In this document: piece after piece, positions 33,860 through 44,692 of the stretch
Position numbering within the stretch: position 1 is the first letter of the stretch
Layout: the number at the start of each line of letters is the position of its first letter
Source of the DNA: Falciphora oryzae
Lineage: Eukaryota; Ascomycota; Sordariomycetes; Magnaporthales; Magnaporthaceae
NCBI GenBank assembly: GCA_000733355.1
Contig: JNVV01000007.1
Coordinates: 370,624 to 434,623, forward strand
DNA length: 64,000 bases
Reading direction: 5' to 3'
Program-made: the position numbers and the translations under genes
Notes under the pieces: generated by a model
What the model saw: the letters and a program-made list of their open reading frames with translations, nothing else
Databases searched by the model: none
Told to the model about the DNA's origin: nothing

Positions 33860-33867
33860 CGAGCAAA
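33860..33867 (-). promoter_or_regulatory. Possible copper-response element (TTTGCTCG)
   Basis: On the minus strand this matches the TTTGC(T/G)C(A/G) site bound by yeast Mac1. It is about 2.3 kb from the copper-fist start and could be chance. A seven-base core TTTGCTC also occurs at 32813-32819. Confidence 0.2.
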
Positions 33868-34282
33868 CCCGATGGCCTCCCATTTGGGTACCTTGAAACT
33901 GCCTCAGGCAACCTGAGCGGTGAGGGGACGGGACTAGCCCTCGTCGTTGTCGTGCTCGGGAACGGCCTGTCCCTCTGCTGAAAATCTATGCACCTGGTCC
34001 TTGGGGCAGATCTCTTGGCGATCTCATCCCGGCCTGCCTGCCTACCCCTGTCTTTGAAGACAGCCCGGTAGGGCGAGGCGGAAATGAGCAGAACACATCT
34101 GGCCCGTGTTGATCTCGCTGATAAGACCCCCTACCCCTAAACAGCGTCACCATGACGCTACAACCTGCTGTTCTCGGCACAGTCGCAACCTTGGGGCTAG
34201 ATCTGGCTTTGTCGGCTGGGGAGAATCACGCTACGGGTGCTAATGCATTTCTCGAATACGTTGTTCGATTCCGAGATGGCCT

Positions 34283-36742
34283 TCAGTCGTTCTCAAAGTC
34301 TGAGCCCGCAAACATGTCCATCGCCCTCATCCGCTTTTTTGGGTTTACAACGGATGCCATCATTTGGAAGCCGCCGACCGTCTTTGTGACCGGGGGATCT
34401 GGTGGTGCCGGCTCCGAGGCCTGAGGAGCAGTGCCGGCCATGGCCGCGTCCTCCCCCTCCTCTGCCATGGAAAGCCCGGCCATCTTGGTTTCCACCAGTG
34501 GTTCTCCGTCAATGTCCTCCTCGTCAAGGACTTCGAGGTCCAGGTCCTCGTCGTCCGTATACTCCATGTACGGCTCATCCCCCAAGTCTTCCTCGTCATC
34601 CAGGGCGGCAGTAGGGGTAGTGCCGAGGGGTGCTGTGGGCCCGAAATTTCCGGTGGCATCGTCGGCGGCCTTCTTGGCTACCGCATCCACTGTCTTCCAC
34701 TTCCCCTTCTTGGGCGCCTCGTTGACCCTGTCCTCCTCCTTCAACCCAGGCGGGTTCTCAAAGCTATTGACGAAGAAGGCGTGAGTTTCGACGGGGAAAA
34801 CGCACCACCCCTCCCAATGGCCCAGCACCAAAGATATGCTGCGTTTCCACTTGTCCCCTCGGAGCCAGCCCCACTCCATCTTCTTCGGAACCAACCCGAG
34901 CCCCTCAAAAACCTTGCGGCTCCTCAGCGCGGCCTCGAAGTGTTGACGATAGCGCCAAGCATGGCGGACACCGCTTGTAGATGAAGACGATAGAATATCG
35001 CTGATCACGTAGAGACCTATCAGCTTCGCGGTATTGCTGTCCTGTGGCTCCGCTGGCCGCTTCTCGTTCGGACCTGCCGATGAACCCCTTGACTCGCCCC
35101 CCTCTTGGCCCTTCCTGCCCCCGTTGTCAGGGTTCGCTAGCGAGAAAGCAAAAGGGCGTTCGACGTTGGATACGATAAGATCAACGATCTCGTCCGCACC
35201 TCGACTCGCATGCGTTATTGCAAAAGTAGTCACACGCGCAACGTCCCCCTTGCGCAGCTTGGAAATGGTGGTTGGAAGCCGCGCCAAGAGGTGGGTCAGT
35301 TTGGCTTTCTCGAGGGGACTTAGTAGGCTCTCTTCGTTTTCGTTCCCTGCAGCCGCCGCGTCCCCGGCGCGGCCGGGCTCGAGGTCGAACTCGTCGTCGT
35401 CGGATGAGTTGTACTCCGAGTCGGACACAAACTCATCCACGCCCGTGGTATACTCGTACGAGAGCGGCTGTTCCGGAAGTTTCCAGGCGCTGCTACCCTC
35501 GAATAGCGGCATGAATTTGGCTCGACCACGCTGCGCCATGGCTCCAGTTATGACCTCCCACAGCCGGTAGCGGTACCAGACGCCACCTTCACTGCGAGCG
35601 TCCCATATCCATGCCCACCTCTCTTCCCGTTGGACTTCTGGTCTGGACATCAGGAGGGCCTCGAACTCGGGCCCGCGTTCCAACACGGCCTCGACAACCA
35701 TGTGAATCGTGCGTAGTTGCTTGATATCTCGCGGAGGGTGTACAGGAACATACAGAATGCCAGCACGGCTGACTGGCCCACCTGCAGACTTATTGTATGA
35801 TGTTGGAGGCGCAAAGCCACGGCCATGGGCTGGGGGGTGGAGGGATGATTTGCCGGTAGAGTGGGGCATGGGTTTCGCTCCAAAAGGCTGAGAACTTGAG
35901 GTTGAGGACGACTGCGCAGCGAGAAGCGATCCCGTCATGGCCGCAGACGAAAGGTGTCTATGGAGGGAGAGGTAGAAGCCAAAGCCGAGATACCGGTTCT
36001 GCAATGCGCTGACAGCCGCGTCGATGTCTGTGGCGGGGGTTTCGGGCGCGAGCGTGACGATGGCGGTGGTGGATCTGCGCTCGGTAGCACCGGGGCCGGC
36101 GGGCGGTAGTATCTTGACGTTCTCGACCGTGAGGCTCGTGGAGACGAGTTGCTTGATGACAGCCGGGGAGGTGGCTGGCGGCATGTTTGACAGGCGAAGG
36201 GTCGGCTTGGCCACGGCTTTCTCCTCAGCCCTATCCACAGCCATGGACTCGGCCTCGTCTTCGCTCGTGTCAAAGACCTTGGCTATCGACCGTGATCCGC
36301 CATCCTCGTCAAAGGCCGCGCGGCCCCGCGCGCCATCATCGCGGCCGCCCCCGCGCGGGGCATCGAACGGCCTCTTCCTGCCGTAGCTCGTCGGGGCAGG
36401 GCCCAGAGAGCCGGGGCCGCTCTTCGGGCCCTGCGCGCCAAAGTGGCGTTTGCCGGAGCCTCCAGCAAAGCCGAGCGGGCGGTCGGCGGGTCTTGCGGGC
36501 CTGTCTGTCCGATTGTTGGGGAATCGGCTGTCGCGCTGGCGGTCATGGTCGTCGCCGCGGTCGAAGCTCTTGCGGAAGACCTCGAGGACCGCGGCGGTTT
36601 CGGCTTCCTCGCGCTGGCGCTTTGCTTCGGCCTCCTCCTTCTGTCGCTCAAAAACCGACTTTTTGGTCGGCTTCTGCAGCTTCGCCTCAATGTCGGGGAA
36701 CTCGGCCAGCTTCTTGGAAGACGACATCGTCGGCGACGGCAT
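34283..36742 (-). CDS. U2-snRNP-associated SURP protein (U2SURP/SR140-like)
   Basis: Splicing factor of the U2 snRNP/17S U2 group. One exon of 819 codons from the ATG at 36742; a second ATG at 36727 would give 814. The N-terminus has the charged helix FERQKEEAEAKRQREEAE. An RRM-like segment lies at about 183-270 (LRLSNMPPATSPAVIKQLV, ALQNRYLGFGFYLSLHRHL), but its RNP motifs are poorly conserved. The SURP domain follows at about 346-395 (IHMVVEAVLERGPEFEALLM and FRYR-like VWYRYRLWEV). A CID-type helical repeat lies at about 470-650 (LEKAKLTHLLARLPTTISKL, AKLIGLYVISDILSSSS, FEGLGLVPKKMEWGWLRGDKW). The tail is acidic. This RRM-SURP-CID order is specific to U2SURP. Confidence 0.88.
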   Translation of the reverse strand: MPSPTMSSSKKLAEFPDIEAKLQKPTKKSVFERQKEEAEAKRQREEAETAAVLEVFRKSFDRGDDHDRQRDSRFPNNRTDRPARPADRPLGFAGGSGKRHFGAQGPKSGPGSLGPAPTSYGRKRPFDAPRGGGRDDGARGRAAFDEDGGSRSIAKVFDTSEDEAESMAVDRAEEKAVAKPTLRLSNMPPATSPAVIKQLVSTSLTVENVKILPPAGPGATERRSTTAIVTLAPETPATDIDAAVSALQNRYLGFGFYLSLHRHLSSAAMTGSLLAAQSSSTSSSQPFGAKPMPHSTGKSSLHPPAHGRGFAPPTSYNKSAGGPVSRAGILYVPVHPPRDIKQLRTIHMVVEAVLERGPEFEALLMSRPEVQREERWAWIWDARSEGGVWYRYRLWEVITGAMAQRGRAKFMPLFEGSSAWKLPEQPLSYEYTTGVDEFVSDSEYNSSDDDEFDLEPGRAGDAAAAGNENEESLLSPLEKAKLTHLLARLPTTISKLRKGDVARVTTFAITHASRGADEIVDLIVSNVERPFAFSLANPDNGGRKGQEGGESRGSSAGPNEKRPAEPQDSNTAKLIGLYVISDILSSSSTSGVRHAWRYRQHFEAALRSRKVFEGLGLVPKKMEWGWLRGDKWKRSISLVLGHWEGWCVFPVETHAFFVNSFENPPGLKEEDRVNEAPKKGKWKTVDAVAKKAADDATGNFGPTAPLGTTPTAALDDEEDLGDEPYMEYTDDEDLDLEVLDEEDIDGEPLVETKMAGLSMAEEGEDAAMAGTAPQASEPAPPDPPVTKTVGGFQMMASVVNPKKRMRAMDMFAGSDFEND

Positions 36743-37105
36743 GCATTCCGGCGCACGCAAACGAGCGTCGGGCTTGGTGTTACCTGGCTAATGTTGTGTC
36801 GTTCATCCGCGTCCTCTATTTGGCTGCGACAGCACTGACCTCACCCTCACACAGACACGCCTCGCGACTGACGGGTCTGGACGCACTCTAGCTCCCCACT
36901 AGTGGGGAAGGGTTGTGTCTCGCTCTTTCCTGCCTTGTGCAAAGGCATTCATCACTAATGTGCACCCCACAGGGATCATAAACGTGCACATTGTTTTGCT
37001 AGCACAACCAGCCCAAATCCATGTGCCGTGTTCGAACGCTATTATCAACCAGATGAAGTTTACTTTTAGCTGATACCCTCCTGACCATTTCTATAAGAGA
37101 GCGGG

Positions 37106-37148
37106 CAGATCGAGGGCGGCCGGCCTCCGGCCGGCTGCCCTCGATCTG
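37106..37148. repeat. GC-rich inverted repeat (19-nt arms, 5-nt loop)
   Basis: Arms 37106-37124 and 37130-37148 match at 18 of 19 positions, the exception being a G-T wobble, around loop CTCCG. The structure abuts the pyrimidine tract. It could fold as a hairpin in RNA or a cruciform in DNA. Confidence 0.85.
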
Positions 37149-37161
37149 TTCTTTCCCCTTG

Positions 37162-37437
37162 CTTTTTTCCCTTCCTTTTTTCCCTTCCTTTTTTTCCCTT
37201 CCTTTTTTTCCCTTCCTTTTTTCTCTTCCCCTTCCCTTTTCCTCTTCCCCTTCCCTTTTCCTCCTCCTCTTCCTTTTTTCTCTTCCCCTTCCTTTTTTCT
37301 CTTCCCCTTCCTTTTTTCTCTTCCCCTTCCTTTTTTCTCTTCCCCTTCCTTCTTTTTTTCTCTTCCCCTTCTTTTTCTCCTCTTCCCCTTCCTTTTCCCT
37401 CCTCCTCTTCCTTTTTCCTCCTCTTCCTTTTTCTTCC
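37162..37437. repeat. 276-nt uninterrupted polypyrimidine tract
   Basis: Every base is C or T on the plus strand. Inside it a unit of roughly 18 nt (CTTCCCCTTCCTTTTTTC) recurs about five times between 37271 and 37345, and shorter CCCTTCC(T)n units precede it. It looks like slippage-expanded simple sequence. Confidence 0.95.
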
Positions 37438-37965
37438 ACTTGCTTTCCCTCCCTTTTCCCTACCAACACGCAACGCCGCAAAAAACGACGATATTTTCAT
37501 ATAATACCTCGTTAAATCGAATTTTTTTCAGGCGCTTTGCATGTTGGACCCTCGCAAAGCCTTGGGCTTCCATTTCCAACCCTCGCTTCCTTCCGCAATT
37601 TTGGAGCGACGCTTTAGACGATCCCCAAGTGCAGTGCTTGCAAAGAGATTGAGGGAAGTGATTACTAACAGTAGCCTCTGCTCCCTCTGTCGTGGGGTTC
37701 TTGGCAAATGCACATTCATTATTTCCGTGTGCTGGGCTAAAGTGAGCCGTTTTTTGCCCACCACTCCTATTCTATTCCCCTCTCAAGCGAAATGCCCCTT
37801 ACTACATACACATCCCTTTCTGCGCCTGAGCTTGGACGTCTTGCACCGCTGCACCAAGTGCCGTCGGACGGGTCACGGACGTCCTAAACCTTGCATTCTA
37901 TAAATACATTCATTCTCTAAACTTTATCCCGCCCTCGACCCTTTCCTCGAAACCTTCTTTCCGGC

Positions 37966-39495
37966 ATGTCCAGACCCGCCGACTCTTCGTCTTCTTCCAA
38001 ACCATCACCTGCCTCTACTCCGCCCTCGTCAATTCTCATCGTCGGCGCCGGCGTCTTTGGCCTGGGCACCGCGTATGCCCTAGCAAGACGCGATGTCTTC
38101 TCAAACTGCTCCATAACCGTCCTCGACCGGTCCACGGACCCGGCCGCCTTCCCCTCTCGCGATGCGTCCAGCGTCGACAGCTCTCGCATAATACGCGCCG
38201 ACTATGCCGATCCCGCCTACGCAGCCCTCGCCGCCGAGGCCCAGGTCGAGTGGCGGAAGGCCGGCGACGACCAGCTCGGCGGCCAGGGACGCTACAGCGA
38301 GAGCGGCCTGGTCGTCGTCGCCGACGGGGACCCAACCCTGCCCCAGCCCGCCGGCACACCCTTGCAACCAGCCACCCAAAAGACTGGTGCTGATTATTGT
38401 CGGTCGAGCTGGGAAAACGTCCTCGCCATATCCGACCACGACCCGGCCTTGAAGAACAGAATCCAGCTGCTGCCTACACAGGATGCCATCCGCCAGGCCA
38501 TCGGCACTGGCGGCGCGTCTGGCGTTTGGGGATACTTCAATCGAGCCTCTGGCTGGGCGGATGCCGACCAATCAATGCGATGGCTGTTCCGCCGCGCCCA
38601 GGACACAAGACGTATCACTTTCGTCTCGGGCACTGCGTCCTCTCTGACCCACGAGGGCAAGAAGATTACGGGCGTCACCCTCGACGATGGTCGCACCATG
38701 TCTGCTGATCTGGTCATTTTGGCGACGGGGGCCTGGACTGGTGGTCTGATAGACCTCCGTGGGCGTGCGGTCGCCACGGCACAAACGCTTGCCTACGTGG
38801 ACATCACGGACGAGGAGCAGGCAGCGCTGGCCTCTCAGCCCGTGATCCTGAACCTCGGCTCTGGTCTCTTCATCATTCCTCCGCGTAACAATGTGCTCAA
38901 GATCGCTCGGCATGAGTATGGCTACCTGAACCCGACGACAACCGCAAGGCCGCTTCGCTCGCCATCCGACCCTCTCCCAGAGAATGGTGCTGAGTCTTAC
39001 CCGATCTCCTTGCCACCGAAGAACGCCTTTCTCGGAATACCTGAGAGAAGCAAGGCGGTGCTACGCAAGGCTCTGAAGGAGATGATTCCACTGCTTGCGA
39101 TCCACGACAGGCCTTTTACGAGCACCCGAGTCTGCTGGTATACCGATACCCAGACGGGTGATTTCATCGTCGACTACCATCCCGACTGGGATGGTCTTTT
39201 CATCGCCACTGGAGGTAGCGGCCACGGATTCAAAGTAAGCTGCACCTTTACCTACATGGTTTGCATGAGTGGTCTCGCACTAACAAGTCGCCGTCGCTAG
39301 TTCCTCCCTATACTGGGAGAGCGTATCGTCGACTGTGTGGCCGGTGACCGTCCAGAGGCGTTCAAGCACAAATGGGCTTTCACCTCGACCACGTCGTCTG
39401 CCGCTACGGCGTGGAATGCCGTCTCAACCCAAGACGGAAGCCGAGCCGGCGAAACAGGACTAGTGTTCAGCGACGAAATGGCAAAGACGTCTTGA
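37966..39495 (+). CDS. DAO-family FAD-dependent oxidoreductase (sarcosine oxidase / amino-acid oxidase-like)
   Basis: Flavoprotein that would oxidise an N-substituted or D-amino acid with release of H2O2. Exons 37966-39234 and 39301-39495 join in phase 0 for 487 residues. The dinucleotide-binding motif ILIVGAGVFGLGTAYAL is at 23-39, with an acidic strand end VLDRS; SRIIRADYADPAYA and YSESGLVVV follow, as in monomeric sarcosine oxidase and fructosyl-amino-acid oxidase. ADLVILATGAWTG and the C-terminal GLFIATGGSGHGFKFLPILGERI complete the FAD site. A covalent-flavin Cys in the latter segment, usual in sarcosine oxidase, is not seen. Many such enzymes are peroxisomal, yet the protein ends in KTS and lacks a normal SKL-type signal. 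Substrate is unresolved. Confidence 0.88.
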
Positions 39496-40298
39496 GCCCC
39501 GCCACTACGCACATGAGATGAGTAGCAGCTGAGAGGGACAGGCAGGTAACGCATCATTCATGGCATTCTCAAAGCTACCTCGAAAGGTGCGAGGCACCTA
39601 ACGCAGAGACAAAGACAGGACCCCTCGGTGGAAAGAGGTAACCCGTACAATCACAGGCAAACGCCATGGCAGACCATAACACTCTGCTGGGAGCGCAACC
39701 CGCTCTGTCCCTCATGCAATAGAATGCGAAAAAAAAAAAAAAGCATGCCCCTGTGATGGCCTGCCGCTTCTAGGCTTGCAATGCAATGCTCGACAAGCCC
39801 GAGTCCAGCGACAGTCACAGCCATGGGCTGGTTCGAGGCAGCCTGTGGGGCTGTATCCCCCAGACCCTTCTCTGATCCTCACCCGTCCCCGGCCTCTGGT
39901 TTTCCACATGCCATGGGCGCGGGGACATTAAGATGACGACAATCCGTACAACCTGCGCAGTCCTGTCGTCGAAACACGCCGCAGGTTTGTCTGACCCACG
40001 GGGTGTGAACTCTATGTTTCGTTTAGAGCCATCGAAGAATGTCCGATGATTTTTGTCCGCCGGGAATCCCCCCCAATGTAGAACCCCTCCGATCTGAACG
40101 CCAATGCAATGCTGTGAAATGAAAAGCAGAAAATGTTACAAGCAGGCTGGCGACGAGGGACATGGCTGGCGAGGTGAACCAGATGTGCTCCGCCGCCGCC
40201 CCTGCGCGAGGGTGGTAGGGTATTGGTATAGTGGTAGTTGGGGGTGGTCGTGATATCGTAATGCAGTTTTATCGTCGTCGTAGAGCGGCGAGAGTTGC
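39496..40298. other. Intergenic, convergent (FAD oxidase / TBP)
   Basis: 803 bp of 3' flanks. An A14 tract lies at 39729-39742. No gene is supported. Confidence 0.55.
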
Positions 40299-41204
40299 TC
40301 AGACTTTACGGAAGTCTTGGAGCACGGGGTAGATCATCTCGAATGCCTGGTAGATCTCCTCTCGAACTTTCGCTCCGGTGAGGACAATCTTGCCGCTGAC
40401 GAAGATGAGAAGCACGATCTTCGGCTTGATCATGCGGTAGATCAGACCAGGGAACAGTTCGGGCTCGTAGGAGCTGAAGTTGTGATGGCGAGAAGCCAGA
40501 CCTTCCAGACGGATGGGGAACTTGATGTCGCAGGAGCCGACGATGTTCTGGATCTTGAAATCGGTGAACTTGGCGTTGAAGCCAAGCTTCTGGATGATCC
40601 GGGCGTACTTCCTCGAGGCCAGCTTCGAATCGTCTTCCGACTTGGCACCGGTGACGACCATCTTGCCGGAAGCGAAGATGAGTGCGGTCGTCTTCGGCTC
40701 ACGAATTCTCATGATGACGGCAGCAAAACGCTACTCAGGTTAGCCCAAAATCCCAGAAACAGAAGTTCTGGGAGGTGAGATGTACCTTGGGGTTGTACTC
40801 TGCATTGCGAGCATGAAGAGCGATGGTCTTCAGATCCAACCGACAGTCCAAGTTCACAGTCGCGACGATGTTCCTTTAACGGGCGTGTTAGCATGCAACA
40901 TGACATGGGCGAACCGGGCAGGCTGCAACGTGAATAACCGGTGAGGGCAAACTCACTGAAGAGTGGGGGTGAGACCACTGCCAGTTTGGGTAGCAGCAGG
41001 CGTCGCAGCGGGAGTCGCGGGAGTCACCCCAGTGCCGTTGACGGCTTGAGCACCCGTCTGACCGCCGTTCACGACGGGCCTCTGTCCGTTGACGTCGTTG
41101 GGGGGCGTGAGCTCGCCATGACCGCCAGGGAAGGACAAAGATCCGGGAGCCGTGAAGGCCTTCGCCTGAGCTGCGTTGGATGGATGCGTCTGAATGCCCT
41201 CCAT
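40299..41204 (-). CDS. TATA-binding protein (TBP)
   Basis: Core transcription factor for all three RNA polymerases; binds the TATA minor groove in TFIID. Exons 40957-41204, 40786-40873 and 40299-40730 give 255 residues; the phase-2 and phase-0 joins restore [15 protein letters not shown] and [15 protein letters not shown]. The N-terminal 75 residues are variable ([17 protein letters not shown], then a Pro/Thr/Ala repeat [16 protein letters not shown]). The saddle comprises two direct repeats: [20 protein letters not shown] with [20 protein letters not shown], and [22 protein letters not shown] with [20 protein letters not shown]. All DNA-contact residues appear present. The ATG at 41204 gives the expected length. 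It is transcribed from a long gene-free region. Confidence 0.96.
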
Positions 41205-44200
41205 ATTGGTCCACCAAACTTGATTCCTGGTCTCGGGTTGAGGAGAGGAGTTGTGCAGGACTGCGATGCGGCGAGTTAGTCGCCAAAACAGATTGCGTAA
41301 ATGAAGCTGTCGCGCAGCAACGGATCGAAATAGAGATGGCAAACGTGGGCAAGGAGACGACGAGGTGTTCTTTTTGCCCTTTGAACTACTGGGGGGAGAA
41401 AAAAATGAGGATAGAAAACGAGGTGGTTGGGAAGTGGCGGTGGCCCGTGCGTGAGGAGGGAGGAGGGGTGGGCGAAGGACAAGAGAGAGCCTACCAATTG
41501 ATGTCGGAGGAGATGAACAAGTAAATGTGTCCCCTCACAAGATGGCTTTGCCTGCGATGGTTGTGCTTGCGAAGACGATGATCTCTCTCAAAATCGTCAG
41601 GCGCTTCGTGGCAGCTCAACCAACACGGTGACCAAGGCCAAGTGAATGTCTCGGTCGGAAGAACTCGGCGGCGGCCGGAGAGCTGCTCGGCACGCTAAAA
41701 AAGCACTCGCGCGGTTCCTGTCGGAACGAGAAAGTCGTCTCACAGAAAACAGGCAGCGGAAATGGGAATTGGATTCTATTCCTGGCTTGTGCCAAGTGCA
41801 CTGCGACAACTCTGGTGCAGCCGACTTGGTCTTGCTTCTTCTCGAAGACGACGAGGGCCTGATGTGCGATCAATGTCGGCAGTCCAGGTGTCCGGGAAGG
41901 GCACTCCGTGTCGACGACGAAGAGAAAAGGGTATTAAAGGTCTAGAGAGCGACGACCACACACTAAATCGCAAAGCGGTGGTGGGGTGAGAAGGGAGAAT
42001 TCAGGATGCAAAGTGCACACTGAAATGGCGGTGTTTTTCGGTGTGTGTGGTGTGGAGCCCCAGAAGATACGTACAGGCAGGGCGCAGATTCCGAAGGACA
42101 GGCAGGAGTGGGAAAGCCGCCGTATTTATATCCGCGCAGAAACCGCCCCGGGTTGCGCGAGTGGCGTAACCTCCTGCAAACGCTGCGTCCTTTGTCCAGT
42201 GGGTCCTGCCACGCCCGCCGGCCAATGGCACTCCCGGGATGCGCATGTAGCTCTACATCCAGGCCTCGACACTATTCCATCCTTGGTGCGACTAAACCCA
42301 CCATTCATTCGCTTTTGAAACACGAAAAGTTGTTTTCCCCTCCCCCATCCCGCTGCTGCCTCCCATCTCCACACACGCGGGTGCCAGCTCCTGCGGGCTC
42401 CTTTCCTACCGATTCCTCGTTCTTCTGACAAGCGACAACCAGAAATCCGGAATCGCTCGGATTTGGGGCAGTCGCCAGGCCGTCAGCTGCCGCGTTCGTT
42501 TTCTTGCTGTCGACTCGTTGCTTCCTCTCTTCTCCTTTGCCGTGTGTTGACGTCGACCGCGACCACCCTGGAGGCTACTGACCGCCATCCCAATCAATGA
42601 CGGCTCGATCGCCATCTCGCAGAGCCCGACGCGCTACCTCGGCTCCTCAGGTAGGGTCGTGGGCCTTCATGGCGGCACGCCAGGCAGAACCTTCGGCACA
42701 TCCCAAACAAACATCGACCATGGCCCAGGCGGGCGTTCGACAGACTCGCTCTTTTCTCTCCCCTTCCCTCATCCATTTTTTTCTTGGCTTGAGCCCGAAA
42801 GGAAATGCGGTTATAATGAACTGGTTTCATTCTTTTTGGCTTTTTCCCTCTTCATTCCCTTCTCCTCGCCCTTCGTCCATCCCCGTGACCGACTCGAGTC
42901 GGTGGGTGACCTGAATGAGCCCAAGGAGGCGTCCGGTCCCCGGTCGCGACTCATTCCACCCAGCCTGGCCTTGGTCCCGCCGCAATTTTGCCTCCCGAGC
43001 ACGAAATTGCCCCATTGTTACATCGAGCCTCCCATTCGCTGCGCTCAAATCACCGGGCCACGGCAGGGGTACCCCCAACTCCCAAGCCATTGCCAGCCGT
43101 CGGTGCTTTTTCTTTGCGTTGCTCTTGTTTTTTGTCCGCTTTCTTTTTTGCGCAAGCACGCAAGCCAACACAACCGTGCACAGCCCCCGGCCCTCTGATC
43201 ATTTCCTGCCGCCAGTTTCCAAAAGAGGGATTTCCCTCCACAGATCCTTTCCCTCTTCCTTCTTCCATCCCACGCACATTCGTCGCGCACAACGCAACAC
43301 CCGTTCTCCCTCCCTTTTCTTTGCTTACTGCTACATCCTCTCCTCGCTCAACACCCTCATTTCTTAGTCGTCTCCCTGGCGCAAACAAGTCTGCGACAAC
43401 AATCCTGCATGCGTGCATATCGTTTGCGTCGCGTTTCTGCTCGCATCATGTCATGCCAGCTGGGACTTCAGGGTCGGTCGACGGCAGAGATCATGCCTGG
43501 TTGCGGATGGTCCAGACGTGACGGTCTCAAGAGGACGCGCATCCTCAATGCTGCCTGACTCCTGTGACTGCGGCCAGGCCCCCCTCCCCTTTTTTCCACC
43601 CAGCTCGTTTGCCCCTTGCTTGGTGTGGAAAGTTCCAGCCACTCGCTAGCCCCCCTTCCCTCCCTTAAGAAATTTTTCCAAGCCGGTGTTGGTTGGCACG
43701 GGCACGGGCACGGGCAGGCGCTCTCCCCTTGTACCGATACTTTGCACCTTGGCACGCTATCCCTGTCTGTGCGAGCAGCCTCCTGCCCCCTTTCCGCTTC
43801 TTTTTCTACTTTTCTCCCCAATGACTCACTCCTGCGCACCAATCATGTCGTGCCGTGATCAGTTTGCTTTGCCGTCCTTTGGGCCAAGCCCACCCCAACC
43901 AACCGCTTCCCACCCATGGCCCGTGGCGCCCATGCAGGCAGCCTTTTGGTCCAGGACCCCTGGAAGCCGCCCTGCTTTTCCCACCCAACTCTACCGACTG
44001 TCACAAACAGAATTTCATCCGCAACTCAAGAACCTGAGCGATCGAATCGCTCGCAATGAATATTACGCAAGAGAAAGAAAAAATAATGACGATAAAGGAA
44101 AAAGAAAGAAGATTACCATTTGATGGTAATAGGAACTTAAAAATAGAGCGAGATAAGACAGCAAAATAGTAATGAGCAACAAGCCCAACGACAGCCTTCC

Positions 44201-44692
44201 CTGTGCTTACTCCCCCGTTATCTGGATCCTGTCAAAATTTACGGGCTAATGCATGCCTGCGGCAAGTCAATTGATTGCCTCTTTTTCAGGCGATGCCACC
44301 CACCGGAAGAAATTATGGATCCCAAAAGGTGCAGCACGCACCCCTTATCCCCTGCCGCCGGCGTGCGCCCGAGGCAACAATGTGCGACCCCGGCACGAGA
44401 TGAGGTTGCGCACTGTATGCTCGTTGGTCCCCCAATCTCGTCAAGGTCCCGTCGTCCTGGTCTTCTGCACATTCGCGTCATTATCGCGTTCCGTCGCGAC
44501 AGATTCGCGCCCGCTTGTCACCACGTGCGACGCGCGAGCCCGTCGTGCCAGTGCAGGGTTTACACCCTCTCATCGGGCGTATTGCCAAGACGAACGACTT
44601 TTACCATCTATTCAAAAAGCTCACACCATTTTCTTACATTCTTACATCTCTCCAGGAAAAAAAAAAATAAAAGGAGGTTTCTGCCCTCGCCT
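41205..44692. other. 3.5-kb gene-free region upstream of TBP
   Basis: No frame here has sustained fungal codon preference. From about 42300 to 43900 the plus strand is strongly C/T-rich, as in fungal leaders, although no plus-strand gene follows. It should contain the TBP promoter and leader, and the 3' flank of ETF-QO near 44600-44690. A weak plus-strand frame beginning at 43820 is discussed under rejected items. Confidence 0.55.

Larger units (their letters stand above)
31539..34282. other. Gene-poor region upstream of the copper-fist gene, with assembly gap
   Basis: 2.7 kb with no supported gene. It holds the copper-fist promoter and leader, a T16 tract (32029-32044), a CT microsatellite, a GGTT/TGGC tetranucleotide run, the N-gap, a 10-bp inverted repeat (33685-33694 with 33748-33757) and, at its right end, the 3' UTR of the U2SURP-like gene. 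Apparent long frames here have poor codon use. Confidence 0.55.
36743..37965. promoter_or_regulatory. Divergent promoter region, U2SURP-like / FAD oxidase
   Basis: 1.2 kb with no supported gene. It contains the GC hairpin and pure pyrimidine tract listed separately; a TATAAATA-type stretch at about 37899-37907 precedes the oxidase ATG by about 60 bp. Confidence 0.55.

Noticed and set aside
37159..37515. Frames of Phe/Leu/Ser/Pro or Lys/Glu/Arg over the pyrimidine tract
   Set aside because: Simple-sequence translation on both strands, not genes.
42597..43521. Several overlapping plus-strand frames
   Set aside because: All three frames stay open because of the pyrimidine bias; none shows fungal codon preference.
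43820..44123. Roughly 100-codon plus-strand frame ending in a Lys-rich tail
   Set aside because: The C-terminal half looks faintly protein-like, but the start lies in C/T-rich leader-like sequence and nothing else supports a gene.
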